Shown: positions 14,901 through 25,577, counted from the stretch's first letter. The stretch: 64,000 bases of DNA from Muricea muricata (GCA_963855995.1 OY979725.1:2976001-3040000); one strand, 5' to 3'. Numbers and translations are program-made. Notes: generated from the letters alone by a model not told the origin.

Positions 14901-17446
14901 AATTCGCCCTGATGACTGCCTCTCGATTTAGCATTGAACCCCAATTTAATCCGTTACGTCAAATCAAAGCTAATAGCAGCGAAATGCAATTACTTCGCTG
15001 CGACCCACCCCGCTGAGTGGATTGTGCATAAGCAACATTACATTTCTCACGACAACTTACACGTATCGTTAGGAAAGTAACAAACTGTTGCCATGGCTAC
15101 CGAGTCACATGATGTATATGTCACCAAAGACGCGGGAAAGGTTCGCCTTGGATTACGACGCAAATGGCGATAGTTACACCAAGGATTTAGATGTGGACTC
15201 TTTAAAACAAATCTTTGAACGAATCGATGAAAAGGTGACGATGTGCGTTTTTGATTTTGTAGAATTGTGTTGAAAAATGGTGGTGTTTCATTGGATGATA
15301 TTTTTGTTCCTTTTAGAAAAACGCGGTGAAGTTAAAGAGAAGTGACATAGCTGAAGTAGAATCGCGATATTTTCCTCATTCAACACTCGGCCTTTTCAGA
15401 CAATACAGGTACTGACAATTCGCTACATAGCCACAAACGCTATCGGCGTTTGATGAAAGTTTTGGATTGTATGGATTTTGTGGATTTTACACTTCGATGC
15501 TAGTTTGTCACCAAGTGGTATCAAACCTGTTGTTGGCTTCCCCAAGTTGCATCAAGTCTGTGAAAAGCAGACGTGATGCAAGTTGATATTTGCAGACTTG
15601 CTGCAAGTTGTTTCAACAACTTATATCAAGCTTGACAATCAACTTTCGTCAAGTCTGTTGATAACATGCAGCAGACTTGTTGTCTTGCAGTCATCCAGCC
15701 GATATCAAGACACGTTTGCATGCCTTGCTCCGGCTTGATGATGTAACAAAGCTGAAATAATGAAATAGCGAGACGTTTATCCACAAGTTTGATGCACGTT
15801 GTTTCAACAACTTGCAGCAATCAGTCTGCAACTATCAAGAAGCATCATGTCTCATTTTCATGAAGGCAACAGACTTGATGCAACTTGATGACAAACTAGC
15901 ATTAAATTCGTCATTTGTATATACTTAGGAGACTCCTCGTCCGGAACTCATCCCTGAATTTTTAACCGCCCCCTTACATGTACCTAATATTCTTCTTCAA
16001 GATTTTACGTGGACTTGTTCGCAGAAATTGGCATTCCTGAAACGGTAAATAAACGGTTTCATTTCAAGTGTGGATATTTCTGTCAATGGCTAGATTGATT
16101 GTTTGGAGCCGAGAGCTTTATCGATTCGTAAAGCCTAATTTCCATTTGGTCGAAGCAAAATCATTCTCGACGATGTGATACAGTCTAAATTATAACGTTT
16201 CTTTTGTGAGCTGTATTCAAATTAGTCATATTAGCTGCAGATCGGCGTACAAACTCTATCACATCGGTCACTTTGATATACTAAATGGAAACCGATGACC
16301 TAACAACCGTAGAATTTTGACTGTCATTTGTTTTTTGCCTATGCTGCTTTTAGAAAATTTCCAACTGCAGTTTGGACATACAAGCTTGTGACCTACGCTA
16401 CAATGGCGGAGAAGTGAGCGAGAATTTTGATGAAGATGTCAGTCATGTCGTCGTAAACCAAAGGTAATGCACCTTTGAAAAGTTCTTACCGACAGACCGA
16501 AAAGAAAATATATTACCATATACTTTTAACTTATCAAAAAATATCATAAATGTTATTTTAATCAGAAAAATATGGAACGATGTAGCGAAGTTTCTTATAT
16601 AACTCTGTGAAACATTCTTGAATAGTAGCTTTTCGACAGGTTGTACAATGCGTCTGCTATGAGTGTGGTCTAGCTCATAGAAAACACTAACCAATTACAT
16701 ACAGAACAAAAATATGGAAAATAGCTCAAATTGGTACGTTAACCAATCAGCGTAGCGCAAAAGCAATGTCACAATAAGCACACTAGTAGAAAGTGTAAAA
16801 TTTGTAAAAGTCAATGGAACAACTATAATCGTAAACATTATTAATAGTCATATACTGATATACACAGCCTGTATTCACGCTTCCAAATCTTATCCTAGCA
16901 ATCAACAATATATAGCGGTGGACGGGTGGACTATATGCGAGTGTAGTTGCATCGAGTTCTATACTTGCAGCAAATTGGGCAGACCTTTGTAAGATTGCAG
17001 AATCCTTGGCCAGCTGGTAGTTTCAGCAAATATAAAACTAGAGATATCCTGAATTAGGTGTGCATAGTTGTAGTACACAATTTAATTTTAAACTGTATAT
17101 TTCGAACCGATTTGATTAATCTTCAGCAGCAAGCGTACAAGAATACGTTAAAACATCTACTTTTTTATACACCCTGTATAACGATGCTGTGTAATTTACA
17201 TTAGTTTATGTTCAAAGTAATGTTCAAAATATGGAATGTTATGCTCAAAATATATAATGTTATGCTCGAAATATACTTTACATATTCTGTTTTAGAGATT
17301 TATCGCGACTTCCCTTAATTCAGCTGATGTCACGTGATCGAACACGCAGAGCACACGTGGTCACAGAAACGTGGGTTACTGATTGCGTAGAAGCTGGTAG
17401 AATTCTGAAGGAGCGCGACTATGGCCCAAAAGACGTCACAGCATAA
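2917..17446 (+). CDS. LIG4: DNA ligase IV (NHEJ ATP-dependent DNA ligase), 29 exons
   Basis: ATP-dependent ligase that, with XRCC4, seals double-strand breaks in non-homologous end joining in the nucleus. Exons: 2917-3093, 3180-3257, 3966-4067, 4204-4268, 4346-4469, 4879-4905, 5029-5121, 5256-5360, 6227-6333, 6763-6843, 7281-7349, 7457-7512, 8514-8610, 8712-8771, 9317-9417, 9811-9863, 10013-10051, 10149-10244, 10756-10875, 11773-11852, 11945-12197, 12385-12474, 14226-14314, 14451-14499, 15073-15234, 15317-15408, 16002-16044, 16354-16463, 17296-17446. They total 2769 nt, 922 residues (human 911). The DNA-binding domain fills about 1-240. The nucleotidyltransferase domain has adenylated Lys in KLDG (K272), DGEMMAFN (328-335), EEGLVIK (429-435) and GWLKIKPEY (450-458). 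The OB domain is followed by a basic PKKRKRV patch (631-637). BRCT1 and BRCT2 follow, with their tryptophans in ASWLLDCL and ETWVTDCV; the XRCC4-binding linker lies between. Exon 22 could instead start at 12394. All motifs are intact, so it should be functional. Confidence 0.95.
3258..3965. other. LIG4 intron 2, nothing recognised
   Basis: This intron holds only AT-rich and C-rich unique-looking sequence. The four overlapping reading frames at about 3367-3909 share no family feature and lie inside the intron. Confidence 0.6.
4615..4735. repeat. AATTAA/TAAAT simple-sequence tract
   Basis: An almost pure A/T tract of short AATTAATT and TAAATAAAT units within LIG4 intron 5. Confidence 0.7.
5410..5868. 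mobile_element. inverted-repeat MITE in LIG4 intron 8
   Basis: Arms of about 100 bp face each other. The left arm (5412-5515) reads AAGGGAGAGTTATGAAG and later ACCACACCCATGTTTCCC. The right arm (5757-5866) carries the complement, GGTGTGGTCATTGGGACATG, and ends CACTCTCCTTTTAG. Between them is about 240 bp of filler. It has no coding capacity. The target duplication is unclear, so the ends are good to about 10 bases. Confidence 0.55.
5985..6077 (+). repeat. LINE/SINE 3' tail with (ATT)n
   Basis: The sequence CTTGTAAAGCACCATTGAG, then TGGCACTATAGAAATTAAGT, runs into an (ATT)n tract. This is the familiar 3' tail of CR1/L2-type LINEs and of SINEs that borrow it. Only the tail is present, in intron 8. 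Confidence 0.45.
7600..8340. repeat. CAAG/TTG-rich repeat, copy D, split by a MITE
   Basis: Family sequence is seen at 7600-7766 and again at 8129-8340. The two halves are separated by the MITE at 7767-8128, so the older repeat appears to have been the insertion target. It lies in LIG4 intron 12. Confidence 0.55.
7767..8128. mobile_element. MITE with GACCATTCCCC ends
   Basis: The element begins GACCATTCCCC and ends GGGGAATGGTC. Matching ACAAACTTTT/AAAAGTTTGT blocks lie just inside, and both arms carry GCACAG-type blocks near 7815 and 8085. The centre (7936-7980) is a second palindrome, CGGAAAGGTGTAATCA facing TGATTACAC-TTTTCCG. It is inserted in the CAAG/TTG repeat and has no reading frame of note. 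Confidence 0.65.
9501..9726. repeat. pentanucleotide array (TATGG)20-(CATGG)16
   Basis: Twenty TATGG units (9526-9625) pass directly into sixteen CATGG units (9626-9705), with degenerate TATGT/TATCG units on the left and CATAG/TATAATA on the right. It lies in LIG4 intron 15. A five-base unit translates to the same pentapeptide in all three frames, which is why six open frames cover it; none is a gene. Confidence 0.97.
10261..10620. repeat. pentanucleotide array (TATCG)19-(TATGG)50
   Basis: About nineteen TATCG units (10261-10355, with TATCA and TATCT variants) switch at 10356 to fifty TATGG units ending at 10605. It starts 17 bases after the exon 18 donor, so it occupies the 5' end of LIG4 intron 18. 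The long open frames through it are artefacts of the repeat. Confidence 0.97.
10933..11137. mobile_element. palindromic MITE in LIG4 intron 19
   Basis: The arms read AATTGCGAGTAGTTGAAAAC and, inverted, GTTTTCAAC...CGACAACTCG. A long near-perfect inner palindrome built on ATTGAACAATGTTGT faces ACAACATTGTTCAAT. The base usage resembles the CAAG/TTG family, but the sequence is distinct. Confidence 0.6.
11369..11429. repeat. (GATA)n / (TTTA)n microsatellite
   Basis: A run of GATA units with one interruption passes into TTTATCTATTTATTTA. It lies in LIG4 intron 19. Confidence 0.85.
12536..13040. repeat. CAAG/TTG-rich repeat, copy E (fragments)
   Basis: Family sequence occurs at about 12536-12600 and 12890-13040, with AACAACTTG/CAAGTTGTT palindromes, in LIG4 intron 22. 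The 290 bases between them look unrelated. Confidence 0.45.
13683..13990 (-). pseudogene. 3' fragment of a LINE ORF2
   Basis: On the minus strand an open frame reads through [17 protein letters not shown], then [14 protein letters not shown] and [13 protein letters not shown], then stops. This is the conserved C-terminal tail of ORF2 in CR1/Jockey-type non-LTR retrotransposons, found downstream of the reverse transcriptase. No RT motif remains, so this is a 5'-truncated dead copy in LIG4 intron 22. Confidence 0.7.
13995..14185. mobile_element. palindromic MITE, copy 1 (truncated)
   Basis: It matches the 29335-29547 element in opposite orientation. Shared blocks include GAATAAACCGGAAACAAACA, GGTAATTATGCGCATGAACG and the terminal TTGCCAATCCAT. 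The outer end on the left is missing or replaced, so only one terminus is intact. Confidence 0.65.
15520..15905. repeat. CAAG/TTG-rich repeat, copy F
   Basis: Long stretch of CAAGTTG/CAACTTG palindromes in LIG4 intron 26, with two copies of the CAAGTTGTTTCAACAACTT motif and a TTATCCACAAG block shared with copies A, B and G. Confidence 0.55.
16128..16303. mobile_element. small MITE, copy 1 of a pair
   Basis: It begins AAAGCCTAATTTCCATTTGG and ends near CTAAATGGAAACC, an imperfect inverted pair. It shares TCGACGATG, AATTAGTCATATT, CAGATCGGC and CTATCACATCGGT with 17610-17806. It lies in LIG4 intron 27. Confidence 0.55.
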
Positions 17447-17575
17447 AATGTAAAAAATGTACAGTCGGTTAGTGGAATTGGTTAAATCTAGCAGCATCCT
17501 GCACAAATTTCCCCCGAAAATATCTAAACCGCACGATTTAGCACCATTTTGAATATTTGGGGGGGGGGGGGGTAC

Positions 17576-17581
17576 AATAAA
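17576..17581 (+). terminator. LIG4 polyadenylation signal
   Basis: The first AATAAA after the LIG4 stop codon, 130 bases downstream and just past a G14-type run. This gives a short 3' UTR of about 150 bases. Confidence 0.6.
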
Positions 17582-17609
17582 AATGACCTTATGTACTAGA
17601 CTAGTGTGT

Positions 17610-17806
17610 GTTAAGCCTAGTTTTCATTTGGTTGTAACTGTCGTCGACGATGCGATCTAGTCCACTAGATCTAGCTTTTCTTTTGACATGGACTGTATTG
17701 AAATTAGTCATATTCAGTGTAGATCGGCCTACACACGCTATCACATCGGTTACTTTGATATTGATATATTCACGACATTCACAGCTAAATGGAAACCAAG
17801 CTTTAG
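17610..17806. mobile_element. small MITE, copy 2 of a pair
   Basis: Same family and orientation as 16128-16303: it opens AAGCCTAGTTTTCATTTGG, ends CTAAATGGAAACCAAGCTT and shares the internal TAGTCATATT and CTATCACATCGGT blocks. It lies just downstream of the LIG4 polyadenylation signal. Confidence 0.55.
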
Positions 17807-18933
17807 TATATGAAGAACAACACAGTAATGACCCGGTGGAATACGTGAAAAATTGAACTTTGTAAAATCCTATTAGTGGTATAATTAACAAGACCGCACA
17901 GTATAAGGCGTTTACTTCGCCTTTCGAGACGAAAAGGGGCACAAGATTGTTTTTCGTACATGCACCGACTAGATTGCTTGGGAGGAGTAAAAAAGCCGTT
18001 CACTAGTTCCCTAAAGGGTTTGCCATTTGATACAATGCCAAAAATTTCTAAAAACCTGAGTTAAACCATAAAGTTAGCAACTTGATGTTGAAAGAATCTT
18101 CCCTGTGACATATTAAGTTAGCGCGTGAGTCCGGTCGAGACAACTGTACCGTAGGAATTACATGTAGGTGATGGACAAAAAAGCAGCCCCAATTAAAAAT
18201 TGGTTCCTTGTTTCATATTAAATGGATTTAAGTAATAGTTCAAATACTCGACAGAGGACTTTACAAGTACCAGGATTGCAAGTACCAGGAGTCGAACAAA
18301 CTATCGAGTATTTGAACTGACTTCTCAAACTCATCAATTATGCAATTCAAAGTACTAGTACCTTGAAAAATTTCAAACTACTAGTAGTTTGAAAACGAAT
18401 GCTTAATCAGCCCCGCTGTCCCCTGAGACATTTCAAATCCGCCACCTGCTTTTAAGACACTTTTTTAAAACACTAATTAGATATGTATTTCTTTTGAATT
18501 TCCTTCATGAATTTTTAGAAACATAATTAACTGCTCTTGTGAGGTGTTTCTGGTATCAGAGATCAGTCATAGTTCTGTTTCTCTGGTTTGGGAAAAATAC
18601 CATCACTTTGCTTGTGCTTTAAACTGAAATTTGTGCAGGCACCTCTTCATTTAAAGTGTTCAAGTTTGTTTTATTTTTTTTAGTTGGTTGTATATGTGTA
18701 TTATAAATCTTTACCTAAGATGTCCCTTGTTATTGTGTCAGTCTAATGACATATGGAAATTGAATATTACAAATAGATGCAAGTATTATTTGTAATAAAA
18801 CTTATTGTCACCAGTTTCTACTTATGAAGTGAACATTACTGTAAAGTATGGACAAAGCGGTAAAGTATGCATGTGTTTATGGATTATGACAATTTTGAGA
18901 GTCCTTAAGGGGGGGGTCCACTCTCATTTTCCC
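17807..18933. other. intergenic, one short hairpin
   Basis: The only structure I see is a hairpin at 18237-18320, with arms TTCAAATACTCGA and TCGAGTATTTGAA around two CAAGTACCAGGA repeats. Otherwise this is AT-rich, with no gene. Confidence 0.5.
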
Positions 18934-19096
18934 CAGCCTCGTCCCCAGGCGCTCTGATTGCTTTTTCTATTGCGAAATACTGTTCAGGCGCTCCACGCTT
19001 CCCGTTCGTCGTCCGGCCTCGCGCGACATCCCGCGTTCTACACGCAACAGTATTTCGCGCAAGAAAAAGCAATCAGAGCACTTGGGGACGAGGCTG
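18934..19096. mobile_element. MITE with CAGCCTCGTCCCC ends and 9-bp TSD
   Basis: Near-perfect terminal inverted repeats of more than 50 bp start CAGCCTCGTCCCCA and run through GCTCTGATTGCTTTTTCT. The flanks carry an exact 9-bp direct repeat, CATTTTCCC, at 18925-18933 and 19097-19105. A 9-bp duplication is typical of Mutator-like elements; an 8-bp hAT duplication plus one chance match cannot be excluded. Confidence 0.8.
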
Positions 19097-19199
19097 CATT
19101 TTCCCAACGCAAAATTTGACTGAAGCCCATTTTCCTTGTTCCTGTTTTTGTGTCTTTTACTGTTGCTGCTTTTTTTGTGCTTTTAACCTTGTCATTCTC

Positions 19200-22100
19200 G
19201 GTATTGCTGTGGCTCTTTGGAGAGGTTATCATGATTCGTTTCACCACCAGACCTGCTGTTTGTCATCCTTTCCCCTGGCTTTCACTCTCTTTCCAGTTGC
19301 TCGGGATTCATCGACTTGCCTGCGCACAGCGTCGGTCTCGTTCGTCGGCAATCGGAAATAGCGTGTTCATTTTTTCTCCGCAAAGCAGGAACGAATCAGT
19401 TCTGAAACCTACAAGATATAGAAGCAATCCTGCCTCTATTTTCAGGTAATAGGCTTTGTTTTGTATCAGTAGTTGTAGCAGAGTATCTAGATGCCTGATA
19501 TAGATGATTTTTTTGGCAATCAGGATGAATATAAGGATGATTATAGCGAAATATTTGAACATACAAAGTTTATATTTTGCACATGTGAAACCTTGTTCTT
19601 CAGTCTTCGTTGTCGAAGTAAAATCCGCTGTTTAGTTTAAATCTACCTTTTGTTTTGTTGTTTGGCAGTATGAAAGCTAATAAGGTCTCATCAGTACAGC
19701 ATATTAAGCATTTAACGTCCAGCATGTTCAAGTATTTTTGAGCTGTAATGTTATGTTACGAATTTGAGTGCCAGTATTTCTCATTCATTTAACTTTATAA
19801 TTGGTTTGGCAAGTTATTTTTAATAGTGGATCATGCAGATAATTTCTACCAAGTTAGGTAATATGAGGGCTTAAAATAGGAACTAAACACAAGTGTCACC
19901 GGAATTGAAACCTTTGAAGTTTTCCCACGTTACACATGTTCATTATTCAGGTTCTCAGATTCTGGTCAGTGAAATGCATTTTCTAGCTGATGAAAATGCT
20001 GGGCTGGCCCTTGTGCTATTATTCTGGCCATGAGGTGGTGTATAATACTTTGGTGGTTAATTGATTAATTAAACCACTTGACTAGCACCTCAAAGTTAGC
20101 AGTTTTGGTGCTCAATCCCTTTCTTCGTCAAGGTGTTCAGGCTCCCTACCACAGGGGCAGATGACAGGGTTAGATAATTTGTGTGCACTGTAATTGGTAT
20201 ATGCTGTTGTGGTGATGCTGTTTTTGTAGCTCCCCTCAACAAATAGGCTGTTGGTTAGAAACACATTTTTGTGACTCCCATCTGGTAAATACATCCTATG
20301 TATTGGTACATGTGTATTTAACCATCAAAAAGTTGCCAAGCAAAAGTGCCCAGTACTGAGAAAATAGATTGTTTTCTTTATTTGAGATTTAATTTATGCG
20401 AGGTCCATATACTGTATGTGTAATTTTCACACATTTAAAATAGTAGTACTGGTAACTAAAAAACTATTTAAAGAATTAAAAAACTGTGTAAAAGTCTTAT
20501 ATCTAGTTTTTTATTTGCTTAACTCATTTTTTGTGGCAATTGAAAGCAAAAGAGAATTAATAGAAGACAGTCACAAATCATCAATTTTCTTAGTGTTGGG
20601 CGCATATTTTGCTTGGATATTTTTTGGTAGGCAAATACACATACATCTACATATTAAGTCACACAGAATGTATTTGTCAGATAGGGGTCATGCAATGAAA
20701 CTATTTGGCCCATGACGTGTCTAATCACATTTTTATTTGTTTATCTTATATTTTGGGGTTTTTTTTCAGATTTACAGTTAAGTTCCAGAAATGCTTAACC
20801 AGCTGATCAATGATGAGGAAGTGAATACTATTGGTGAAAAATACACAGGTCAATATTTTCATGTTTATTGCTAATGAATTCAAGTGCTTCGATTATTGTG
20901 ATTCTCCTGGCACACACATAAAATTGCTTTTTATTTTGGTGTTTGGGAGAATCATAAACATGTGATTTCCTCAATAAGTGGCTATGTTTATGTTTTGAAG
21001 AAAAAATACTTTATCTGTCACCAAAAATATGTCAATGACAATGTTGAATGCTTGTGTTGAAGTTATTTCATTAATGTACTACAATTGGAACAATATAATT
21101 TAATTTTGGAAATAGCAGTTCTATTCTCAACCACTTTGATCATTTTGTACAACCCTATATCATGGAAAGTCTTGTGTGATTGAAGCATTTTAATCTCAGA
21201 TATTTATGTAGTCAAAAAAGGATCAACAGTGTTTTACCAAAGTTAAAGTCATATTTGGTTTAAATTAATTGTATTCCTGTCTGCCTAATAGTTTATAAAA
21301 AAGGCTTTAAAATATTTAAAACATATTCAGGCATGTCTGACTAACGTTTTTGGTTCACTTTTCTGAAAAATTTTTTGTAGAAAAAACCCCAAATTGTTTT
21401 AGAGATAAAACAATCGGGTTTGTCATTATTTGACTTTATAATATCTTACTGATTTAACATAAAGGAGATTGAGGTGGTTTATCAGAAACAATCCATTAGA
21501 ATTTCATGCAATAAGGCCATTAAATCCAATATTGCTGACTATGTAGTCTAGTTTTTCTGATTAAACCATAAAAAGCAGTTACTTAAATTATAAAATTGAT
21601 AAGAAATAGAAAAAAACCCATTTAAATTTGTTTTATGGTTTGCCATTTCAATCTTCTTTTGTTTAGGTCATCTTTGACTTTCAGTGTTCATTTGAAATTT
21701 GGAAAGTTTATTTAAAAATCACAATAGTTTTAGATGTAAATACATCATAATCTGAGCATTATTTGACGCAATTCAGAACCACTGAAGCACATAAGCTTAA
21801 AAGTTAAAATTGAAAATAATTTACAGTGACTCATTCTAATTTGTCTTTGAGACAGATTTAGTGATTTTTAACAGAACTTTCCTCCTTTAAGATGAACTAT
21901 TCGAGGTCATAATAAGTAGCATATTGTCTTTACTTTAGTACAAAGTGGAACTTGTTTGGAGTTGAGATAAACTGAAGCAGTTGAGCTTTGCAGAAAGTGC
22001 AAGTACTTGACATGCATGAAAATTACTTAAATAACATAACAAGGAAAACCAGAAGTAAACCACTAAATTCTGTAGGCTATGTTTTGCATTGTAGCAAAGA

Positions 22101-23418
22101 AAAGATCTGAAATTCATTGGTGCTAGCAGTGATGCTATATTACAAATTTCATAACATGACAATTCTAGTTTAATCTTTCCTATTAAGAAAAAAATGGTTC
22201 GTTTAAGGTCCATCCTGTTTGCTTCAGCCCATCTTTACTTTACAAACAGTTCCAGTTTGTAACCAAAATAATAATATGAGAAAACAGGTCTACATGGCTT
22301 TTGAACATGGTCTTTTCAACAGGTTAGTAAAGATAATTTTATACTTCAAAAAGATTTGTTTCTAACCTGACAAATGATACCTTTCAAAATTGACTAAATT
22401 CAATCATTGAGCATTTTGTTTGAATAGATTCGTCCATGTTACGTTTTCGCTTTTCATTCTTGAGCTAAGTTCTTTATTTGCAATTCTTGGTTTGGTTTCT
22501 TTAACATTTAACGTTTATAAAAGTGTAATAACGTTAATATGAAGTGTATTAACTTGGCACACATTTTTTTTATTATTGATAACTTCTGCACATTTTGAAC
22601 TTGTGATAAATATAATTTTGGTAGTAGCCAGACAGCTAAAATGTTTTTCTGCTAATTTTCTTTTTGAAAAAAAATGCATTTGAAGCAATAAAGAAGAACA
22701 AAATCATGAATATAAAAGAAGATTTTTAAAGTTATTCAAGCAAATTTGTACAAAAAGCTTCTGTTCTCATGCACACCAGAAGAAATGAGATGTCTGTGAC
22801 TTTCTTAGTATTTTTTGCGTACACTGTTATGCAATAAAATGTCTGAGGGATTTATTTGTTTCTGGAAAAACTTCGTGCTCTACACAATATCCTAAAAATG
22901 TTTTTATTGTATATATTTTTAGATTTTTTGTTTAAAGTTATCAATATTTAGTCAATTCTACATTTTCAGGTTAGAAACACAATCAGAAAAATATATGGCT
23001 CCGAAAATTTGAATTTTATACCCTTGGTATAAACCTTTCATAAATCGTTTTTAAAGAGAACAACATATCATTTCGACTTAATAAGTAGCATGTTTTTGAG
23101 CCATTATATTTATGTAATTGTGAATCAACTTGGAGTTATGTTTTACAATTCCGTGTTAAAATTTATCTACTCCTAGTTGTTTTGTGATTATTTATTTTGA
23201 AGCATAAACATTTATCTTGAAAAGACTAAGTTATTGTTGACATTACATGCCTTTTCACTTGTGCTCATTCACTTGTGTTGAGCTCAATGTTAATTGTCCT
23301 CTTTCTGCCATGCATGTTCTGTTTTCTTCTATTGTTGTTTGAATGAGTACAAGTTTGTGTTAGTTAATCCCTTTTATTGTTATTCAAATTGTAATATTTA
23401 CAAGTTCTTTTCAATAAA
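19200..23418 (+). other. possible transcription unit, product unknown
   Basis: A GC-richer patch at 19250-19445 ends in a plausible donor (TTTTCAG|GTAATAGG). At 20761-20770 a strong T-rich acceptor leads into a block with ATG at 20791 opening 27 codons (MLNQLINDEEVNTIGEKYT and on to a stop at 20872). From there to AATAAA at 23413-23418 the plus strand is T-rich like a long 3' UTR. I recognise no protein and see no other coding exon, so a non-coding RNA or chance are both possible. Confidence 0.2.
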
Positions 23419-23503
23419 TTGTTTACAAAATTTACATGTGACCCCTTTTAATTAAAAATTCAATTCCCATGGGAATTGAGAAATTGAATAAAAAAAATCC
23501 CCC

Positions 23504-23620
23504 TACCCCGGCCAGCTCCCCAAGTGCTACTTCCACCTAAGTAGAAGTACTTGTTCATATAAGTACAAGTTCTTCTACTTATTAACGGTGGAAGTAGCAC
23601 TCGGAGAGCTGGCCGGGGTA
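23504..23620. repeat. 117-bp hairpin element
   Basis: The arms start TACCCCGGCCAGCTC and end GAGCTGGCCGGGGTA, with GTGCTACTTCCACC/GGTGGAAGTAGCAC further in and an AAGTACTTGT...ACAAGTTCTT core. Just upstream (23461-23478) is an 18-bp perfect palindrome around CCATGG, whose inner bases recur at 25610. Confidence 0.6.
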
Positions 23621-24792
23621 GCCGGCGAAGAGAAGACCAACCTTGCAAATGCCAATACAATTGCTAAGTTGATCTTCTCTAGAGAGCAGTCGCGCGTACC
23701 TGACAAGTTAAAACAACAAACGTTAGTGACTTAAGTACTTAGCATGCAAATTTGATTCCCAAAGCCAAAATGACAAGTGCCCCCCGCTGATCCTACCAAC
23801 TGCCTACCTGCCTCAGTTCTAAGCTGTCTTCCTCGATTCTAAGCTCCTGCATTCCATTCGTTACTCTCACTTTCCCCACCATCGCACAGTCACTCACAGC
23901 TGATAAACCCGCATGCACCACCACCACCCCGACTGCCACCCAATTCCGAAAATTAAAAGAATTAAAATTTCGGCAAAGTATGCATTTTAAATGTCAGTTA
24001 TTTGAATATTTTAGGTCAAACGTAAACAAAAGAATCTAATGTAAAAACAGGTGAGAATTCTACTTAAATTTACTTGCACAATGTACAAACAAAACTCGGA
24101 TTTTTCGAGTTAATAGTAATAATAATAATAGACCAATTAGTTGATGTTGAGACTTACTCCTAGCTGTTTTGTTAGAACTGACGATAGATTTTGTTTCTTA
24201 AGCATACTTTCAAAAATTTTAATTCCTTTATTAAACCTAACCCCATGCAACTTACACACGGCGCACACCCTCACAGTCCATACATTTAGCTAATAAATTA
24301 CGTTATAAACAAAAAAGCGAAATAAAAAGATAAATTACGTTATCTCTAGCTACTTAAACCCACTTAGACTGAGTATTTGATTGAATTTTCAAACGTGAAA
24401 ACTTAGCTGACAGGGCTTGGGCTTTCGTTGTGTTAATTGGTCCGAAGTAAATATAAACCGATACTTACCAAAGTCTAAGGCTGGGTCAAGTAAGCATGAG
24501 AATTGTATCACTGTGGCCATTTAAATCTTGACATGCAATTTTTAATGTCCCTAGAGTTAGTATAGTTACTTTATACAGTTAAAATTTTAAAACTTTACTG
24601 CAATTCTCATACTTATTTAACCGAAACGCCCGCATTTGCATAGTACATCGCAGCTGCTCCCGAATCACTTCCGTAATTTGTTTTAGTGGACACAAACAAT
24701 GGCTTAATTGTTCCATTGTTTCTGCTTACCAAAACAGACCTGAAGCACCAAGATACTTATTCAGTTAAAAACCAAAGAGGATATTCTCATTA
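23621..24792. other. intergenic, nothing recognised
   Basis: AT-rich sequence with a C-rich patch at 23775-23945 and a short (ATA)n run near 24115. I see no gene or bounded element. Confidence 0.5.
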
Positions 24793-25577
24793 TACAGGGT
24801 GTCTCAAAAAAACCCAAAAACTGTTGAAATCAGCTATTGTTAACATTTGAATACCCTAGCACTTGTTAAAGCCCCTTACAGACGAGCAAGTTTTCTGTGT
24901 CAAATTTTCATGTCGCAAGTTTTATTTGCTCGTCTGTACGCGCCACTTTGCCAAAGTTTCCTATGACAAGTGCACTTGTTCAAAAGCTAGCGTGCTAGCT
25001 TTTCAACAATTGCACTTGTCATAGAAAAAATTGGCAAAGTTAAAATTTCTTCGTCTGTAACGGTCAACAAAGAAAACTTGTCAAAGTAATTTGAGCCCAA
25101 TAGTACATTAGCCAGCGGTGTGCTGTACACTTTATGTAAGGATCCAACAACGTTTAAACTTGTCAAAGAGAAACTTGTCATAAAAAAATTGTTGTGCATA
25201 CACACCTACTCTTGGCAAAGTAAACTTTTCATGATAAAACGTGTCATTGAAAACTTGCTCGTCTGTAAGGGGCTTAAATATCTTTTAAATTAAAATATCT
25301 TTGTAAAGTACGTTTGTTTTGCCTATGGGAATATTGGTAAAAAGCAAATTAAATAAACTAAAATAACCCATGCATAAAATTTGATTGCATTTTTAATATG
25401 CACTCGTAGGTTAAGTTTTTTGTCTGGCATAAAAATGATTAACACTGAGTATTACTATTAATTATGACGGTTATGTCAATAGTTTATCCACTCGTGGGTT
25501 CAATTTAGTGCTAGGCATTGAAATTCTAACAATAGATCATTTTCAATAGTTTTTTGGGTTTTTTGGGACACCCTGTA
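24793..25577. mobile_element. Tc1/mariner-like non-autonomous element
   Basis: It starts TACAGGGTGTCTCAAAAA and ends, inverted, TTTTTTGGGACACCCTGTA; the inverted match extends over CCCAAAAACT. It is flanked by TA on each side. Ends of this sequence and a TA target are characteristic of Tc1/mariner. No transposase frame remains. A second transposon (24871-25273) is nested inside, so the element itself was about 380 bp. Confidence 0.75.
24871..25273. mobile_element. nested TTAA-target MITE
   Basis: Terminal repeats GCCCCTTACAGACGAGCAAG and its complement bound a 403-bp element. Both sides carry TTAAA (24866-24870 and 25274-25278), so the target is TTAA, as used by piggyBac and Kolobok transposases. 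A palindrome, AAAAGCTAGC-GTGCTAGCTTTT, sits near the left third. It is non-coding. Confidence 0.75.
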
